Source: Brachypterus glaber (lineage: Eukaryota; Arthropoda; Insecta; Coleoptera; Kateretidae). From it: a DNA stretch of 64,000 nucleotides. The notes under the pieces are model-generated. The model ran no database searches and was not told the DNA's origin. It worked only from the letters and a program-made list of their open reading frames with translations. The stretch lies in contig OY294044.1 of assembly GCA_958510825.1 (NCBI GenBank), positions 103,578,893 to 103,642,892 of the forward strand, given 5' to 3'. The position numbers were made by a program, and so were the translations under genes. Shown here piece after piece: positions 30,458-41,848 of this stretch. The stretch's first letter is position 1, and every line of letters starts with the position of its first letter.

Positions 30458-31215
30458 AGAAAAATTTAGTGAACGCCGTGTGCAATAAAATTTGTAACGA
30501 ATCCGTATCTTAGTCTTATTGAAAATGACGGGTCTGCGCGGGTATAAATGTTGCATAGACCGGACTTGAGCGGGTGAATTTCATCTGCTCAAGTCCGGTT
30601 TATGCACCATTTATACCCGCCCAGACCCGTCATTTTCAGCAGGGAGGCCTAGATCATTGTTAAAAACGTGATCCAATAAACATTTTATAAGTTTATATTT
30701 TTTTAAGTTACGTTACATTTTTACTGACACCCACCCCCACTCTGTAACGCGGCGTAACGTTTTCAAGACCCCCACACCCCCCTAGGAGCGTTACGTAATA
30801 CTTGAACGTTCTCTTACTTTTGTTTTTTAGCAGAAAAAAGGGTCACGTGACCAACGTAACTTTTTAATAAATAGGTTAATTTGAACAAATATTACAATTT
30901 CTTGTTTTGATTTTTATTTTTTTTATAATTATTAAACTGTCTTTTGTTTTGAATTATTAATTAAGAAAATGTAACTCTGGTTAAATTGAGAAATTTATTA
31001 AAAAACTATGGAGGTCTCGTGACCCGGGTGTCGAAAACGTTACGCCGCGTTACAGAGGGGGGGGGGGGGGTCAGTAAAAATGTTACGTAACACTTAAAAA
31101 ATTATAAACTTATAAAATGTTTATTGAATCACGTTTTTAACAATGACCTAGGCCTAAAGAGATGGTTTCCTTGCTAATTTTATTGCACACGGCGTGGTTA
31201 ACAGTTCACTAAATC
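30458..31215. repeat. Large imperfect palindrome
   Basis: AACGCCGTGTGCAATAAAATT (30470-30490) pairs with the complement at 31170-31195. TTGTTAAAAACGTGATxCAATAAACATTTTATAAG and GTAACGCGGCGTAACGTTTTC pair with 31033-31140. Its centre holds a PIF/Harbinger-type end at about 30789-30814 and G-rich runs. A 120-bp hairpin is present only in the left arm. Confidence 0.65.
30520..30640. mobile_element. Near-perfect hairpin MITE inside the palindrome
   Basis: TGAAAATGACGGGTCTG and CAGACCCGTCATTTTCA at the ends, and CCGGACTTGAGC and GCTCAAGTCCGG inside, pair almost completely, leaving a loop of about 16 bp. It interrupts only one arm of the surrounding palindrome, so it is a later insertion. Confidence 0.7.
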
Positions 31216-31905
31216 CTTTAAACAAAAACAAATTAGAGATGGAAACCCATAGCCAAAAAACGGTTTTCGGTTAACCGGTTGCGAAAATTACATCAGACCG
31301 GTTTTGGGTTAAAACACCGAAGCAATAACCGGTTAAAGTGACTCATTTGAGAAAGTGTGCTAAAAAGCGAGGAACATACAAATCCGGATACGGTTTGCGT
31401 AACTCCGTCTGAGAGGAATCCCTTATATGAGAGCAGCATAATACGTTTTAGGTATTAGTCACTGCGTTCTATTTCAGACACAGAGAATAGTAATAAGGGA
31501 ATCGGTCACAAAATTTAATTTAAACTAACTAGTGAACTAAATAAAACAAACACATTTCAGGACTTTTTGTTAAAAATAAATGTATTTTGTTACTGAAGGC
31601 CTCAAAAAGTAGGCATACAAAAGATGATAAATTTCCTTTTTCGATAAAAATGCATTCGACAGTGCTTTTGTCTCTTTATCCTAGCTTTAGGCATTATTGG
31701 TGCATTGCGGAAATACTAAATACCGTTTACCATTTGTTTTTTTTTTTTAATTTTTGCAACACTTAATAAAGGTTCAACGAAAAGGTATATTATAAAAAAA
31801 AAATCGATTTATATATTTATTTTTTTTAATAATTAACGTAGAGCTTTTTCGAAAACCGCAAATATAAAAATAAACGATTTGTTTTGTTCATATACGTGTA
31901 CAGAA
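31216..31905. other. Nothing recognised
   Basis: A slightly GC-richer patch with AACCGGTT-type palindromes (31258-31340) is followed by AT-rich sequence. There is no coding or repeat call. Confidence 0.35.
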
Positions 31906-31910
31906 TTATT

Positions 31911-33053
31911 CAGAAATAAGTTCGAGAAATTTAAGAGGTGATTCTACGTTAAAAAATATGAAAAAAAGTTCCTATAAAGGTTGGTCCGGAAATAAATCCT
32001 AAGAAAGCTACGGCTCTTTTAAATTTTAATAAAAATAGGGTTTTTAATTAATAACTCTTGTACCCTTTAAGCTAGAGGGACGAGCTTTTGCACGTGTACT
32101 AGTATTAATAAGGGTAATAAGTTTATGTTAATTTTTTTTTTATTTATCCAGAGGCGTGCATAGACGGACAAAATATGTTAAGCTTAACACATTTTTGCCC
32201 CAAACTTTTTTAAGTATACATTTTTTGGATTTTTTGTAATAAATAGATTCCTTCAGTAAAAATACATAAAAAGTGTCATATAGTGTAACACTGTAGGAGC
32301 AACCGTTTAAAAAAAATGCATTTAAGAGGAAGTAACATTTTGTGCCACTAAAAATGTTACTTTTTAAAAGGCTATTACTCCTTTAATATTAAATTAAGGT
32401 GTTTTGGTGAAGAATACTTTTTGAATCGCTGAACCACCAACAGCAAAAATTAATTGATTTATTCAAGATTAACCTGACTTTTTACATAAGATTGAATGAA
32501 CATTTTCCATTTTCCGTCATCTCTGTCATCGATTCACCGGCGCGCCGATCACATTACATAAAATGTAAATTGCTACCATGTTCATACACGGCTTTTGCAG
32601 TCTTTTAGCATCAAATAAAGGGGGTGATTCATCACAAAACATGAAAATCCAACACAGGAACATATCTCCGGTAATAAGTCCTAAGGGAGCTACTGCCATT
32701 GGAAGATGGAAATACTGAATGGGGAGCAAAAAAAGCAGAGCGATTCTTCATTTAAAACTAAGTAAAAAAGTATTCTTCACCGAAACACCTAAATTTAATA
32801 TTAAAAGAGTAATAGCCTTTTAAAAAGGGACATTTTTGGTGACACACAATGTTCTCTTAACTGCATTTTTTTTAAACGGTTGGTCCTACAGTGTTACACT
32901 ATATGACATTTTTTTGTATTTTTACTTAAGCAATCTATAAATTTTACAAAAAATCCAAAAAAATTACACATAAAAAAGTTTGGGGCAAAAATGTGTTAAG
33001 CTGCACGCCTCTGGGTAGAATTTAAAAAAAATAAACATAATAATATTAATGTA
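31911..33053. mobile_element. Long-palindrome element of the GATTCTAC family, degraded copy
   Basis: The left side matches the arms at 37177 and 61554 (AATTTAAGAGGTGATTCTAC, AAGGTTGGTCCGGAAATAA). Inner arms 32150-32430 and 32755-33015 pair over about 270 bp (GTATTCTTCACCxAAACACC, GTTACACTATATGACA). The right outer end is lost. An open frame at 32526-32729 has no domain. Confidence 0.6.
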
Positions 33054-33781
33054 CCGGGTACCCGGTAGAGTAGAGTTGGGACACCCGCGGGTGTCCCAAC
33101 TCCCAATTTACCCAGAGATTTTTTCGAAAACTAAAAGAGATAATCAAGTTCTGCGAAAACCGTCTTAAATTAGACAACTTAAGCCATCTTTTAGCAAATA
33201 TTTGATACTTTCAGCTCTTAAAATGTGGACTTTTCATGGGGGGATTTTTTTTAAATAATACATGTGTGATACATCATTTTAAAGTAAATAAAATTCTCGA
33301 TTGGACTTAATATTTTTTAATTTTGTAAACAATTTTTTTATGGTTTTGATTTTTAATTTTTTTGTGCTAAATATTGCGATTTTTTAATATTTTTTTTGTA
33401 AATTTTTATTTGTGTCAATTAAAATTAGTTTAAAAGTATAATTTACGTTTTTTCATCATGGAAGTAGTAATTTTTAAAAAATTGTTTGATTTTTTAGAGA
33501 AATTTTAACAAAAATACCCATTTTCAACCCTATTTTAACCCAAAAAAAAAAATGTTTAAAAAAATTAAAAAATATATAGTTAAATGGATAATTTTATATG
33601 CTTTAAAATGATGCATTAAAAAAATGTCCCTCTAAGCCCCCTGCCCACATTTCAAGAGCTGAAAGTATTAAATATATGCTAAAAGATAGTTTAAGTGTCT
33701 TATTTAAGATGGTTTTCTCAGAACTTGATTATCTTTTAGTTTACGAGAAAATCGCTGGGTAATTAGAGTTGGGATACCCGG
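33054..33781. mobile_element. TA-flanked long-inverted-repeat element, copy 3
   Basis: GGGTGTCCCAACTC with a mirrored copy at the left end, and GAGTTGGGATACCCGG at the right. The arms match 7728-8343, including AAACTAAAAGAGATAATCAAG. The left end is itself a small palindrome (GGGACACCCGCGGGTGTCCC), suggesting rearrangement of the terminus. Confidence 0.6.
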
Positions 33782-33849
33782 TATACCTTGTCGCTCTAGC
33801 TCAAAGGTTTCCAGCGTTATTAATTAAAACCCTTATTTTTGTACAATTT

Positions 33850-34280
33850 TACACGGAAAAAAAAAATTATAGCTAGGAGCGCTATAACACACATACCAAG
33901 CAAATTATAATCGCTTATTATATAAATACAAGGCTTTCTCTTACAATTATGGCAGTCAGTGTAAAAATTTATATGAAATACTTTAATTGTTTAGTGAATA
34001 ACAAAATATAACAAATAGTATGGCATTTATAGCTTAAATAGATTTAATTATTGTCCGTGCTAATAATTTTTATAATATAATAAAATTTCTGTAAATTTAT
34101 AATAGTGCCTGTAATAAATATAATCGTGTCTGTAATATATATAATCGTTTCCAATTTATTTTTAACATTATTAGTTATTGTGTCCCTTATAATCTATAGC
34201 TTAAATCACTATAATTTGCCACTGTTACCAAATATCTTATAATGTATAGCGCAGAGCCCACTAATTTCTTTCCGTGTAAA
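33850..34280. mobile_element. MITE with ACACGGAAA ends
   Basis: TTTTACACGGAAAAAAAAAA on the left and TTTCTTTCCGTGTAAA on the right are inverted. Inner words ATTATAGC and GCTATAAT are also inverted. It is about 0.43 kb and noncoding. Confidence 0.6.
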
Positions 34281-34857
34281 GGGTCGTAACTTAGGGTTCG
34301 ATTCCTATGTTGGTATTTAATGCCAAAAGACTGCAAACACCGTGTTTATTCTGTGTCGGTTTTATTGAAATATGGGCTTTTTAAATAACTTGCTGACTTA
34401 CAAACTAAATGAAAAGATCGAATATATTAAAAATAAATATTAAACTTGAGGCTGGGAAATAAGCTTTTCCGTTTAAATTAGATTACGTGTATGTGTAAGG
34501 AAATATAAATTGAAAATAAATCGTATTAGGAATTTTCCACAAACTTTTTTAAGAAAATTCATTAATTTTTTTTTTATTTTCAAACGAAAAATATTTTTTA
34601 CAATTGATTTTCTTTTTAAATTTTCCCTACTATTAAAAATTTTAATAACTGTATACCTATATATTTTTTTTGTTTGAATATTTATGACTTTTATTACAAA
34701 AAAAAACGAGTTTAAACAAAATAAAAGTTTTTTTGAACCATTCAACTGTTTCTATTTTACCCTCATTGTTAAGGTACACAGAAAAAAATATTGCCATAAA
34801 TCAAGAATGTGTATTTGGATATAACGAAGAGAATAAATTCTCCTTCATGTTACTTAT
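34281..34857. other. AT-rich, with an end fragment of another repeat
   Basis: ACACAGAAAAAAATATTG at 34776-34793 matches 59486-59504 (ACACAAAAAAATATTG), followed in both by AAATCAAGAAT and ATATAACGAAGA. This is a fragment of a dispersed family. An open frame at 34473-34745 shows no domain. Confidence 0.4.
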
Positions 34858-35190
34858 TTTAACCAGGGGTGTGCGAAACGGGGGGGTCTTATCAGATTTT
34901 TGTCTATAACTCTTTTCTGTGCAACTTTCTATTTTATTTTTGGAATGTGATTCTCAGGTCAAAATACTTAAAAAACGTACTCTTGTTGTAATACTGTAGG
35001 ATTAACCGTTATCGAGAAAAATTAATTTGAAGGTAAAATTTCACGGTTTGAGGACGAAAAATTAAATACTAATATATTGAAAACCGAAATTTTAATGATT
35101 CAAAGTAAATGTACATCAAAAACTAAGAAAAAAACATCGTATACAGGTATTTCCAAAAATCAATCCTAAAAATTCACTGCAGTTGGAGGA
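34858..35190. repeat. Half of a long-palindrome element (GTGTGCGAAACGG family)
   Basis: CCAGGGGTGTGCGAAACGGG, a G-run, and TAATACTGTAGGATxxACCG match the inner arm of the palindrome at 59901-60926. Only one arm is present. Confidence 0.6.
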
Positions 35191-35277
35191 TCTATACGTA
35201 AGCATGCCTACGTTTTGATCGATTTATTCTTTGTCAGGGTAGTCAGGTTTTCCCAATCCAGTGCCTGTTTTACATAA

Positions 35278-36309
35278 ACACAGAAAAAAAAGGATATCTT
35301 GAATCAATGCAAAACGATCTTGAAGGCCGCCATGGCTTTCGATATGTTCAACGCCATGACTGTCTTGGATCAAGTCCGCCGTGATCTTCGCATTTGAGGT
35401 CCTAGATTTAAGGACATTTCCTTAAAACAAAGCCACTTAAACCATTTATTTAAGATCATATTATCTTTATCCAAGATCATATTATCTTACACCAAGTCTT
35501 GGTTTAAGATAATATAATCTTGAATGAAGAGAATTATAATCTTGATTTAAGATTATGATTCTCTTGATTTAAGATCATATTGACCTCACAGTCAGGTTTC
35601 AGGGTTAATAGAATGGTAAATATTTTGAAAAAATTCCCCACACATGTATAATATTATTTCACATGCCTATGAAATATGATACTTTTTTGTTAATCGTGTT
35701 AAATTTGGTTTCATAGGTGGTCGTAGGAAAAAGCACTTGTTTTGGAAGAAAAACTTGTTGCAACGCCATTGCAAAATTGGGCTTATAGGTATAAATTATT
35801 TAAAGCTACTTACCCGTGAATTTTTTAAGTAAATTTGAAAATCCCCATCGTTTGAGGGTAACAGATACAAATTCGTCCATTTTAAAGCAGATAAAAACAA
35901 TGATACACCTTTAAAGACGACTGACGGCAAAAAAAACAAAGCTAACTTCTCTCCCGAGCATTTCTTGAACCACTGCGCAAATTGACTGCCAGCCAACAAT
36001 AACAATGGGCGAGTCTACTGTATATCTACGTGGGGTGAGGCCGGAAAACTCTACCGTAAGACAACAGGGGCTTTGAGTCAAGATAATAACTCTTGATTCT
36101 CTGTTCCTATTTTAAATGTCATGCATTTAAGGCAAAAATCCTTGACACAAGAATTTTTCTATCTAGAGAATAATTAAAGGAAACCAAAGTCACAGATAAT
36201 CTTAAACCGAGGATACATGATCTTAAAAGAAAATTATTACCTCGATTTAAGATAATATAAATCCAAGATAATTTATTATCTTCTGCCAAGATAACCTTTT
36301 TTTCTGTGA
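35278..36309. mobile_element. Inverted-repeat element with ACAGAAAAAAA ends
   Basis: AACACAGAAAAAAAAGGATATCTTG on the left (read in part) pairs with CAAGATAACCTTTTTTTCTGTG on the right. Many AAGATAATATAATCTT-type words near both ends extend the pairing. The centre (35640-36060) is unrecognised. No transposase is seen. Confidence 0.55.
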
Positions 36310-36585
36310 ATATATAAACGTTTTATTTTCTGAATATTTTAATAAAAATTAAACCTCTCAGTATTTTTTTATAATTTTGAGATTAATTCCAGCAAACCAA
36401 ACATGGATGTTACAGCTTCATAGACACGCAGAAAAATGTTATTCTTAATTTAGCAACAGTTGCTAAAATACAGGGTTATTCAGAAATAAGTATAAAAGAA
36501 ACTACCTAATTTAAATAAAAATTATCATAATATAATATTATACCTATATAGGTGTAGGTATAGGTAAAAATAAAAGTTGGGTTGA
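36310..36585. other. Nothing recognised
   Basis: AT-rich with short TATAGGTGTAGGTATAGG repeats near 36543-36565. Confidence 0.35.
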
Positions 36586-36870
36586 TGGGAGGATTGGTGT
36601 AGTGGACTACCGCGTCGCACTTGACGAGTTTACTACCCAAAATAGCGTGAGTTCGATTTTCACCGGCGCCGATTTGCCTTTTTCAGTTAATTAATAATTG
36701 AAATTTGGCGAAGGCGTAAGTGAAGCGGATACTCTATAAATTGGTTCGAAAGTCAATTAAAGCCGGTGGTTTCCTCTACTACTAGCCCACACAAGTCCTG
36801 GACTTAGGAGGGGGATGCTTAATTAAGTAGAATAGTACGAGGTTAAACAAAAATGTAATGTAAAAAAATG
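36586..36870 (+). mobile_element. SINE-A copy 6, near full length, diverged head
   Basis: This plus-strand copy starts TGGGAGGATTGGTGTAGTGG (box A-like) and has box B GTGAGTTCGATTTTCAC at 36648-36664. The body is complete, and the end CGAGGTTAAACAAAAATGTA carries a TGTAA-type tail to about 36870. The head differs from copies 1 and 5 in the anticodon region. Confidence 0.8.
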
Positions 36871-37176
36871 TAATTATTTTAAAGTCATTACTTGAAATTT
36901 ATTTAAAACTCTTTTTCATCAAAATTTATGGTTTATGAGCTTGACAACTAAGACAAATGAGATACGAACAAAAAATAATTAATCTTAATGGACTGGGGTA
37001 AACATTTTTGAAGAATTTGGAACTACAACATTTTCTCCTTTTGTAACTACTTTTTAAAAATTTGTGTGTGTTATCAAAATCAATAGAGAGCCCCTAGCAC
37101 AAGCCAAAAGCCTATTTGGGGCTCTCCATGTACCTATTTAAACCAAAATAAAAAATAAAAATAAAAAAATAATATA
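36871..37176. other. Nothing recognised
   Basis: AT-rich, with GCCTATTTGGGGCTCTCC near 37111. No feature is supported. Confidence 0.35.
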
Positions 37177-37884
37177 CAGGGTGATCAGTAACTGCCATGC
37201 CAAAATTTGAGGGATAATTCTACATCCAAAAATATGAAAAAAAAGCTTTTATAAAGGTTGGTCCGGAAATGAGCCCTAAGGGAGCTATGGCCCTTCGAAG
37301 GTTAAATATTGAATAGGGAACAAAAAAAAAGCATCAATAAAATTTTAATGCTGCAGGGTGATTCTTCGTTTAAAAAAAGCAAAAAAGTATTCTTCACCAA
37401 AATACCTAAACTTAATATTAAAGGAGTAATAGACTTTTAAAAAGTAACGTTTTTGCTTCCTCTTAATTGCATTTTTTTAAAACGGTTGCTACTACAGTGT
37501 GACACTATATGACATTTTTTATGTATTTTTACTCAAGGAATCCATATTTTTTACAAAAAAATCTAAACAAATAAAAAAGTTTTGGGGCAAAAATATTTCA
37601 AGCCTAATACATTTTTCGTCTAGGGCCTCTGGATAAATTCAAAATAAAAAATAATTAACATAAACTTATTTCCCTTATTAATACTAGTATACGTGCAAAA
37701 GCTCATCGCTCTAGCTTAAAGGGTGCCAGAGTTATTAATTAAAAACCTTATTTTTATTGCAATTTTAAAGGGGCGTCGCTCCCTTAGGGCTTATTTGCGG
37801 ACCAACCTTTAAAGGTATTTTTTTTATATTTTTGGATGCAGAATCACCCCTTAAATTTTGGCATGCCAGTTATTGATCACCCTG
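37177..37884. mobile_element. TA-flanked long-palindrome element (GATTCTAC family), complete
   Basis: CAGGGTGATCAGTAACTGCC at 37177 and its imperfect complement to 37884 are inverted and flanked by TA (37175-37176 and 37885-37886). The arms pair over most of the 708-bp length (GGTTGGTCCGGAAATGAGCC and GGACCAACC). CAGGGTG ends with TA targets suggest nonautonomous Tc1/mariner-type DNA. It is noncoding. Confidence 0.75.
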
Positions 37885-37983
37885 TATAATATATGGCTAT
37901 ATATTATATATTATATAACCCAACTTTTATTTTTCTAGAAAAAGTTAAAATATGGTCTGTTTCTTCAAGCAAGATAGTAAATT

Positions 37984-38500
37984 TTTCTATTTTGCGACTC
38001 TTATAAGCTCATAATCACACGCATTTTGCTTGTTCTTATAGGCCCATAAGAGGTCTCTACTTTTTTTCTGTTGGGTTGGTAACATACAAAAGCCTATCTC
38101 TTGACGTTTTACGTGCAAATGTCAATGTCGATTTAATGTTAATTTTTTACAAAATTTTGTGTTTGGGTTATTTTTTACCGTGTTAAAATTGTGGACTGGT
38201 TAATTGCAGTGAAAAAAGAAGAGATGACTGTAAAATATATCAAAATATCATTTGTTCTTAGAATTTTAAACCTAGTGTAAATTGTAATGCCAACCCAAAA
38301 CAAAAATCCCTAAATCAGTCATCAATTTAAATGTAAGTTTTTTAAATTTTAGAACAAAATAGAAAAAATTGTATAAAGCACTCGTTTCATAAGTCGTTTT
38401 TAGAGCACTAGTACTTTAGAAAACTCGCCGCGAGCGGCTCGTTTTCTAAACTTGTACTTGTGCGCTAAAAACATATGTTATAAAACTAGTACTTTAATAT
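37984..38500. repeat. Foldback repeat FB-C, copy 3, uninterrupted
   Basis: It starts with the GCGACTCTTATAAGCTCATA hairpin and ends with the hairpin around GAAAACTCGCCGCGAGCGG (38400-38490). Because it has no insertion, it carries the empty forms of the targets of LINE D (AAGAGATGACTG at about 38219) and LINE E (AGAAAAAATT at 38361). Confidence 0.7.
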
Positions 38501-38946
38501 ACTATAAAAATCGCATAGGTAACAAGAAGCTTAGCACAAGTGGCTTTATAGAAAAAATTCCGAGTATACATATTTCGCTTAAAAATAGAACGGGAAAGTA
38601 AAGAATGACTACAAAAATAGAAAATCCATAATTTATATCTAAGCGTATTGAAACAACTTTATTACCAAACAGACCGAAAGTAACAAGGTCCGGTTTTAAT
38701 CTACCCTTTAAAATTTTTCTACTTCTGGGTCGTTCTGGGTCATTCCGCGTCAACTGCAAACAGCATCAAAAATTAATTATTATTATTATATATTTATTAA
38801 GATATTGGGTCAGGTTTTAGTATAAAATTCATCCAGCATTCCCAAAACTATTGTGGTGAAATACTTAGTAAAGAAACTTGTAAAATAGCCAGAATTGAAA
38901 GTTCGCTAAATGAACAAAAATCAACTGCATTTTTTTTTTGAGTATA
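38501..38946. other. Nothing recognised
   Basis: AT-rich sequence. The open frame at 38502-38759 on the minus strand shows no domain. Confidence 0.35.
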
Positions 38947-39261
38947 CAGGGTGTTTACTAAGTACGGTACGTAACTTCAGTAGGCAAAATAATAAAAAAA
39001 GTTCCTATAAACATATGTCCTAAAACGACTCGTAAAGGAGGTGGGGTTTCAAAAATTTGATTTTTATTTAATAACTCAGGAACCCTTTGTGTTATAGCAA
39101 CAAGGTATTGCATGTGAACAATCTCTAATAAAGCCTATCAGCCAATTGTATATTTTTAAATTCTGCCTTTTTAAAAACCATACAGCTTTTCCCTTTAAAG
39201 TTTTTCTCTAAAGTAGATACTTTACTATATATCGACCGAGTCGGCTTCGTTGAGACACCCT
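38947..39261. mobile_element. TA-flanked short element with CAGGGTGT ends
   Basis: CAGGGTGT at 38947 and ACACCCTG to 39261 are inverted and flanked by TA. The interior (AAAAGTTCCTATAAACATATG, TTATTTAATAACTCAGGAACC) matches the outer arm of the palindrome at 59901-60926. This is therefore a one-armed derivative. Confidence 0.65.
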
Positions 39262-40206
39262 GTATAATTTAATCTTAATAGGTATTACTCTTAAATTTTA
39301 CCCTCATTTTTTACAGTGTAGGCGGGCCTAAAATGGAATACTGATCACTAGAGATCGGATTTTACCGAGTCATGACGTCAAAATCCATAGCCGGGTACAA
39401 CAAATTAATAATAATTTTATAAAAATTATCAAACTACTACATTTACAAAGAAAAGTATATAAATATTAAAAAAAATCCCTAACGTTTTTATATAAGTAAA
39501 AGAAAATTTAAAAAACATAACAGATCCGAAAATTATGATTTAGTTGGACTTTTAAAAAATACTAATTTTATTTTATAATATTGAAACATGGTGGCTGGGT
39601 ATTAATTTTATCAAGTTAAAAAAAATCTGCCTGGCCAATCCTTTTCTATTCGCAATAACAGCTCACGTGACGTTTATAACTTGTGAAAAATGTTTTTAAA
39701 CATTTCTTCGAAATTATTATTTTTACTCAAATCTTTTAGTTTTCATATTATAAATAAAATATAAATAAAATATAAATAAAATACAAAATTACACAACTAA
39801 AACATACAGGATTTGTAGAAAAAACAAACAACCCACGAAATCTTGTCGTGTTTTATTCAATTTGTGAAGAGTTGACTGACAGGTGAAATCTATTTGAACT
39901 CGTTATAGACATACATGTACTCTGCAGAGATCTAAAAGCTCTAAACTTGTTTCCGTATGCGTGCGACGAAATAAGTGAGATATAAGATCAAGCCTGTACT
40001 ATGTACGTTATTGTATTGGTTAGAATCGCGTGCATGCGGACACAAGGTTTTTATTGCAAGTAAATTGAGTCATTTCGTTTGACTTTTCTTAACAGTGCGA
40101 ATTAATTTCTTTTTTTGCTCTAACTTTTTGTTTTTAATATACCTATTGGGCCTAATCTAATATTCATTTGTCACGGTTCATTTCATTAGTTAAATCCCTT
40201 AATAAA

Positions 40207-40400
40207 ATGTTCGTAAAACCATTACTTACTACGGTTAAATTGTGGATTGAAGATTATCAAGAACTTGAGTTCGACGGCAATATTTTACACTGCATATTTT
40301 GTAAAAAGACTTAACCTGGGAAAGAAAACCTAATATTTTAAGACATGTGAATACAAAAAACCATAAAGGAGATGTGAAGCAAGGACTATTTAATATTTAA
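40207..40400 (+). pseudogene. Zinc-finger N-terminal exon of a hAT-like transposase
   Basis: The frame from the ATG at 40207 reads MFVKPLLTTVKLWIEDYQEL and then NILHCIFCKK, stopping at about 40312. One base out of phase, the sequence continues ERKPNILRHVNTKNHKGDV and ends about 28 codons later. The Cys-x2-Cys followed by His-x5-His over about 20 residues is a BED/C2H2-like finger as found in CGBP1-like, hAT-derived proteins. The location in the middle of an element with hAT-type ends and 8-bp flanks supports this. The catalytic core and dimerisation domain are absent. The stretch from about 40363 is also part of the downstream duplicate. Confidence 0.6.
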
Positions 40401-40544
40401 AGTAAGTAAAAAGGTACAAAATTAATTTTAATCACAACTTATAAACGTCACGTGACCCTTTATTGTCAATAAAAAACGATTGGCCAGGGAGATTTTTTTT
40501 AACTTGGTAAAAGTAATACCCAGCCAACATGCCACAATACTATA

Positions 40545-41610
40545 TCGTCGGCTTACAAGTAAAGAGCACTAAGTCCAAAAACATAGTTTTGAGATATTGA
40601 CAAATTTAACTTTTAATGTTGTTTTTTAATTTTTGTAATAATTGTTTTTGAAAACAAACTACCGCAAATTGCAATGACATGTTTGGACATAATAATGTCC
40701 CATTTGCAGTTAAATAAAGTAAAATTGAAGTAGTTTAATTCAACTAAATTTGAGAAAAGACATGGACTTAGTGCCTTTTACTTGTAGGCCCACGGCGTCA
40801 ATTACAAGTAAAGAGCACTAAGTCAATAAAATAATATAAAAACAACTATTTAAAATTAAAACCCTTCTATTAATTAAACGTATATAAAGTAGAAAACAAG
40901 ATGTTTACATACCTTTTCAAAAACTAGATTTTTAAAAGAAGGGTTTGGACTTTTTGATTGTTTAAAGAAAGTTTCCATTTTTGACTTTAATAAAATTAAT
41001 TAGTATTAATTATATGAAACTGCTTACTATGCCAGAACTAAGACAGTTTTCAGAGGCAATCGGCTGTACCGGCAAAGAAGCATCTTCTAAAGTCAATAAT
41101 TATAATGAATCATTATTAATGATAAAACACTTCACGGTGCAATTCTAAGGGCTGTTTTCCGAACTTGCCGCGAACTTTAATTTTTTTCTTATATTCTTGT
41201 TATTTATGTAGTAACCAAGGATTTAAGAGCAAAATTAAAATAATCTATCAGTTAAAATTTGAATGCGTTTGTCAGTACAATAAATAACGTGATATTGTAT
41301 CATATAAATGATTAAAGCAATCATAGTTTTATAAATTAACTCTTTTTAGAAAGTCGTTTAGTGCAGAAACATTTGAAATAATCTACAAGTAAAACGCACT
41401 AAGTGCACTAAGTGACTTAGTGCCTATTGCCAGATAAAATTTTAATCAAAATCAAATTGGTGCGTTTTGTATAGGGGGTAACTCCCTTGGCAGTCCACCT
41501 AGAAGTTAGATCGGTTTACCTATACATAGATCATCAAAAATTAACTACATTGCTATTAAAATCCCATTTTTGCAAAAAAGTGACAGTGCCTTTTACTTGT
41601 AAGCCGACGA
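40545..41610. mobile_element. Nested TA-flanked element with TCGTCGGCTTACAAG ends
   Basis: TCGTCGGCTTACAAGTAAAG at 40545 and CTTGTAAGCCGACGA to 41610 are inverted, with TA on both sides. The duplicate of the host at 43135-43160 reads straight through the target (ACTATATAATTAAA), giving an exact empty site. Internal copies of ACAAGTAAAGAGCACTAAGT occur at 40803-40822 and, diverged, at 41384-41402. It has no recognisable coding region. Confidence 0.85.
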
Positions 41611-41848
41611 TATAATTAAATTTGGATTATTAAAAAGCCCAACTAAATCGTAATTTTCAGAATTGTTATTTTTGTTTATTTTCCTTTTACTTAAATAAAA
41701 CGTTACGGGATTTTCACAATATTTATGTAATTTTCTTTGGTAATATAGTAGTTTGGCAACATGTTAAACATTTTTATAAAATTAATATGAATTTGTTAAC
41801 TTTTTTGTACTTTGTAAAAAGTCACGACTCCCTAAAATCCGATCCCTA

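Larger units (their letters stand above)
39349..41848 (+). mobile_element. hAT-like DNA element with zinc-finger remnant, containing a nested element
   Basis: The ends TAGAGATCGGATTTTA (39349) and TAAAATCCGATCCCTA (to 41848) are inverted, and pairing continues through TGACGTCA and AGCCGGGTAC. The flanks CTGATCAC (39341-39348) and CTGCTCAC (41849-41856) are an 8-bp duplication with one mismatch. TAG-type ends and 8-bp duplications are typical of hAT elements. A zinc-finger exon lies at 40207-40400; no catalytic domain is seen. A second element occupies 40545-41610. Confidence 0.75.
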
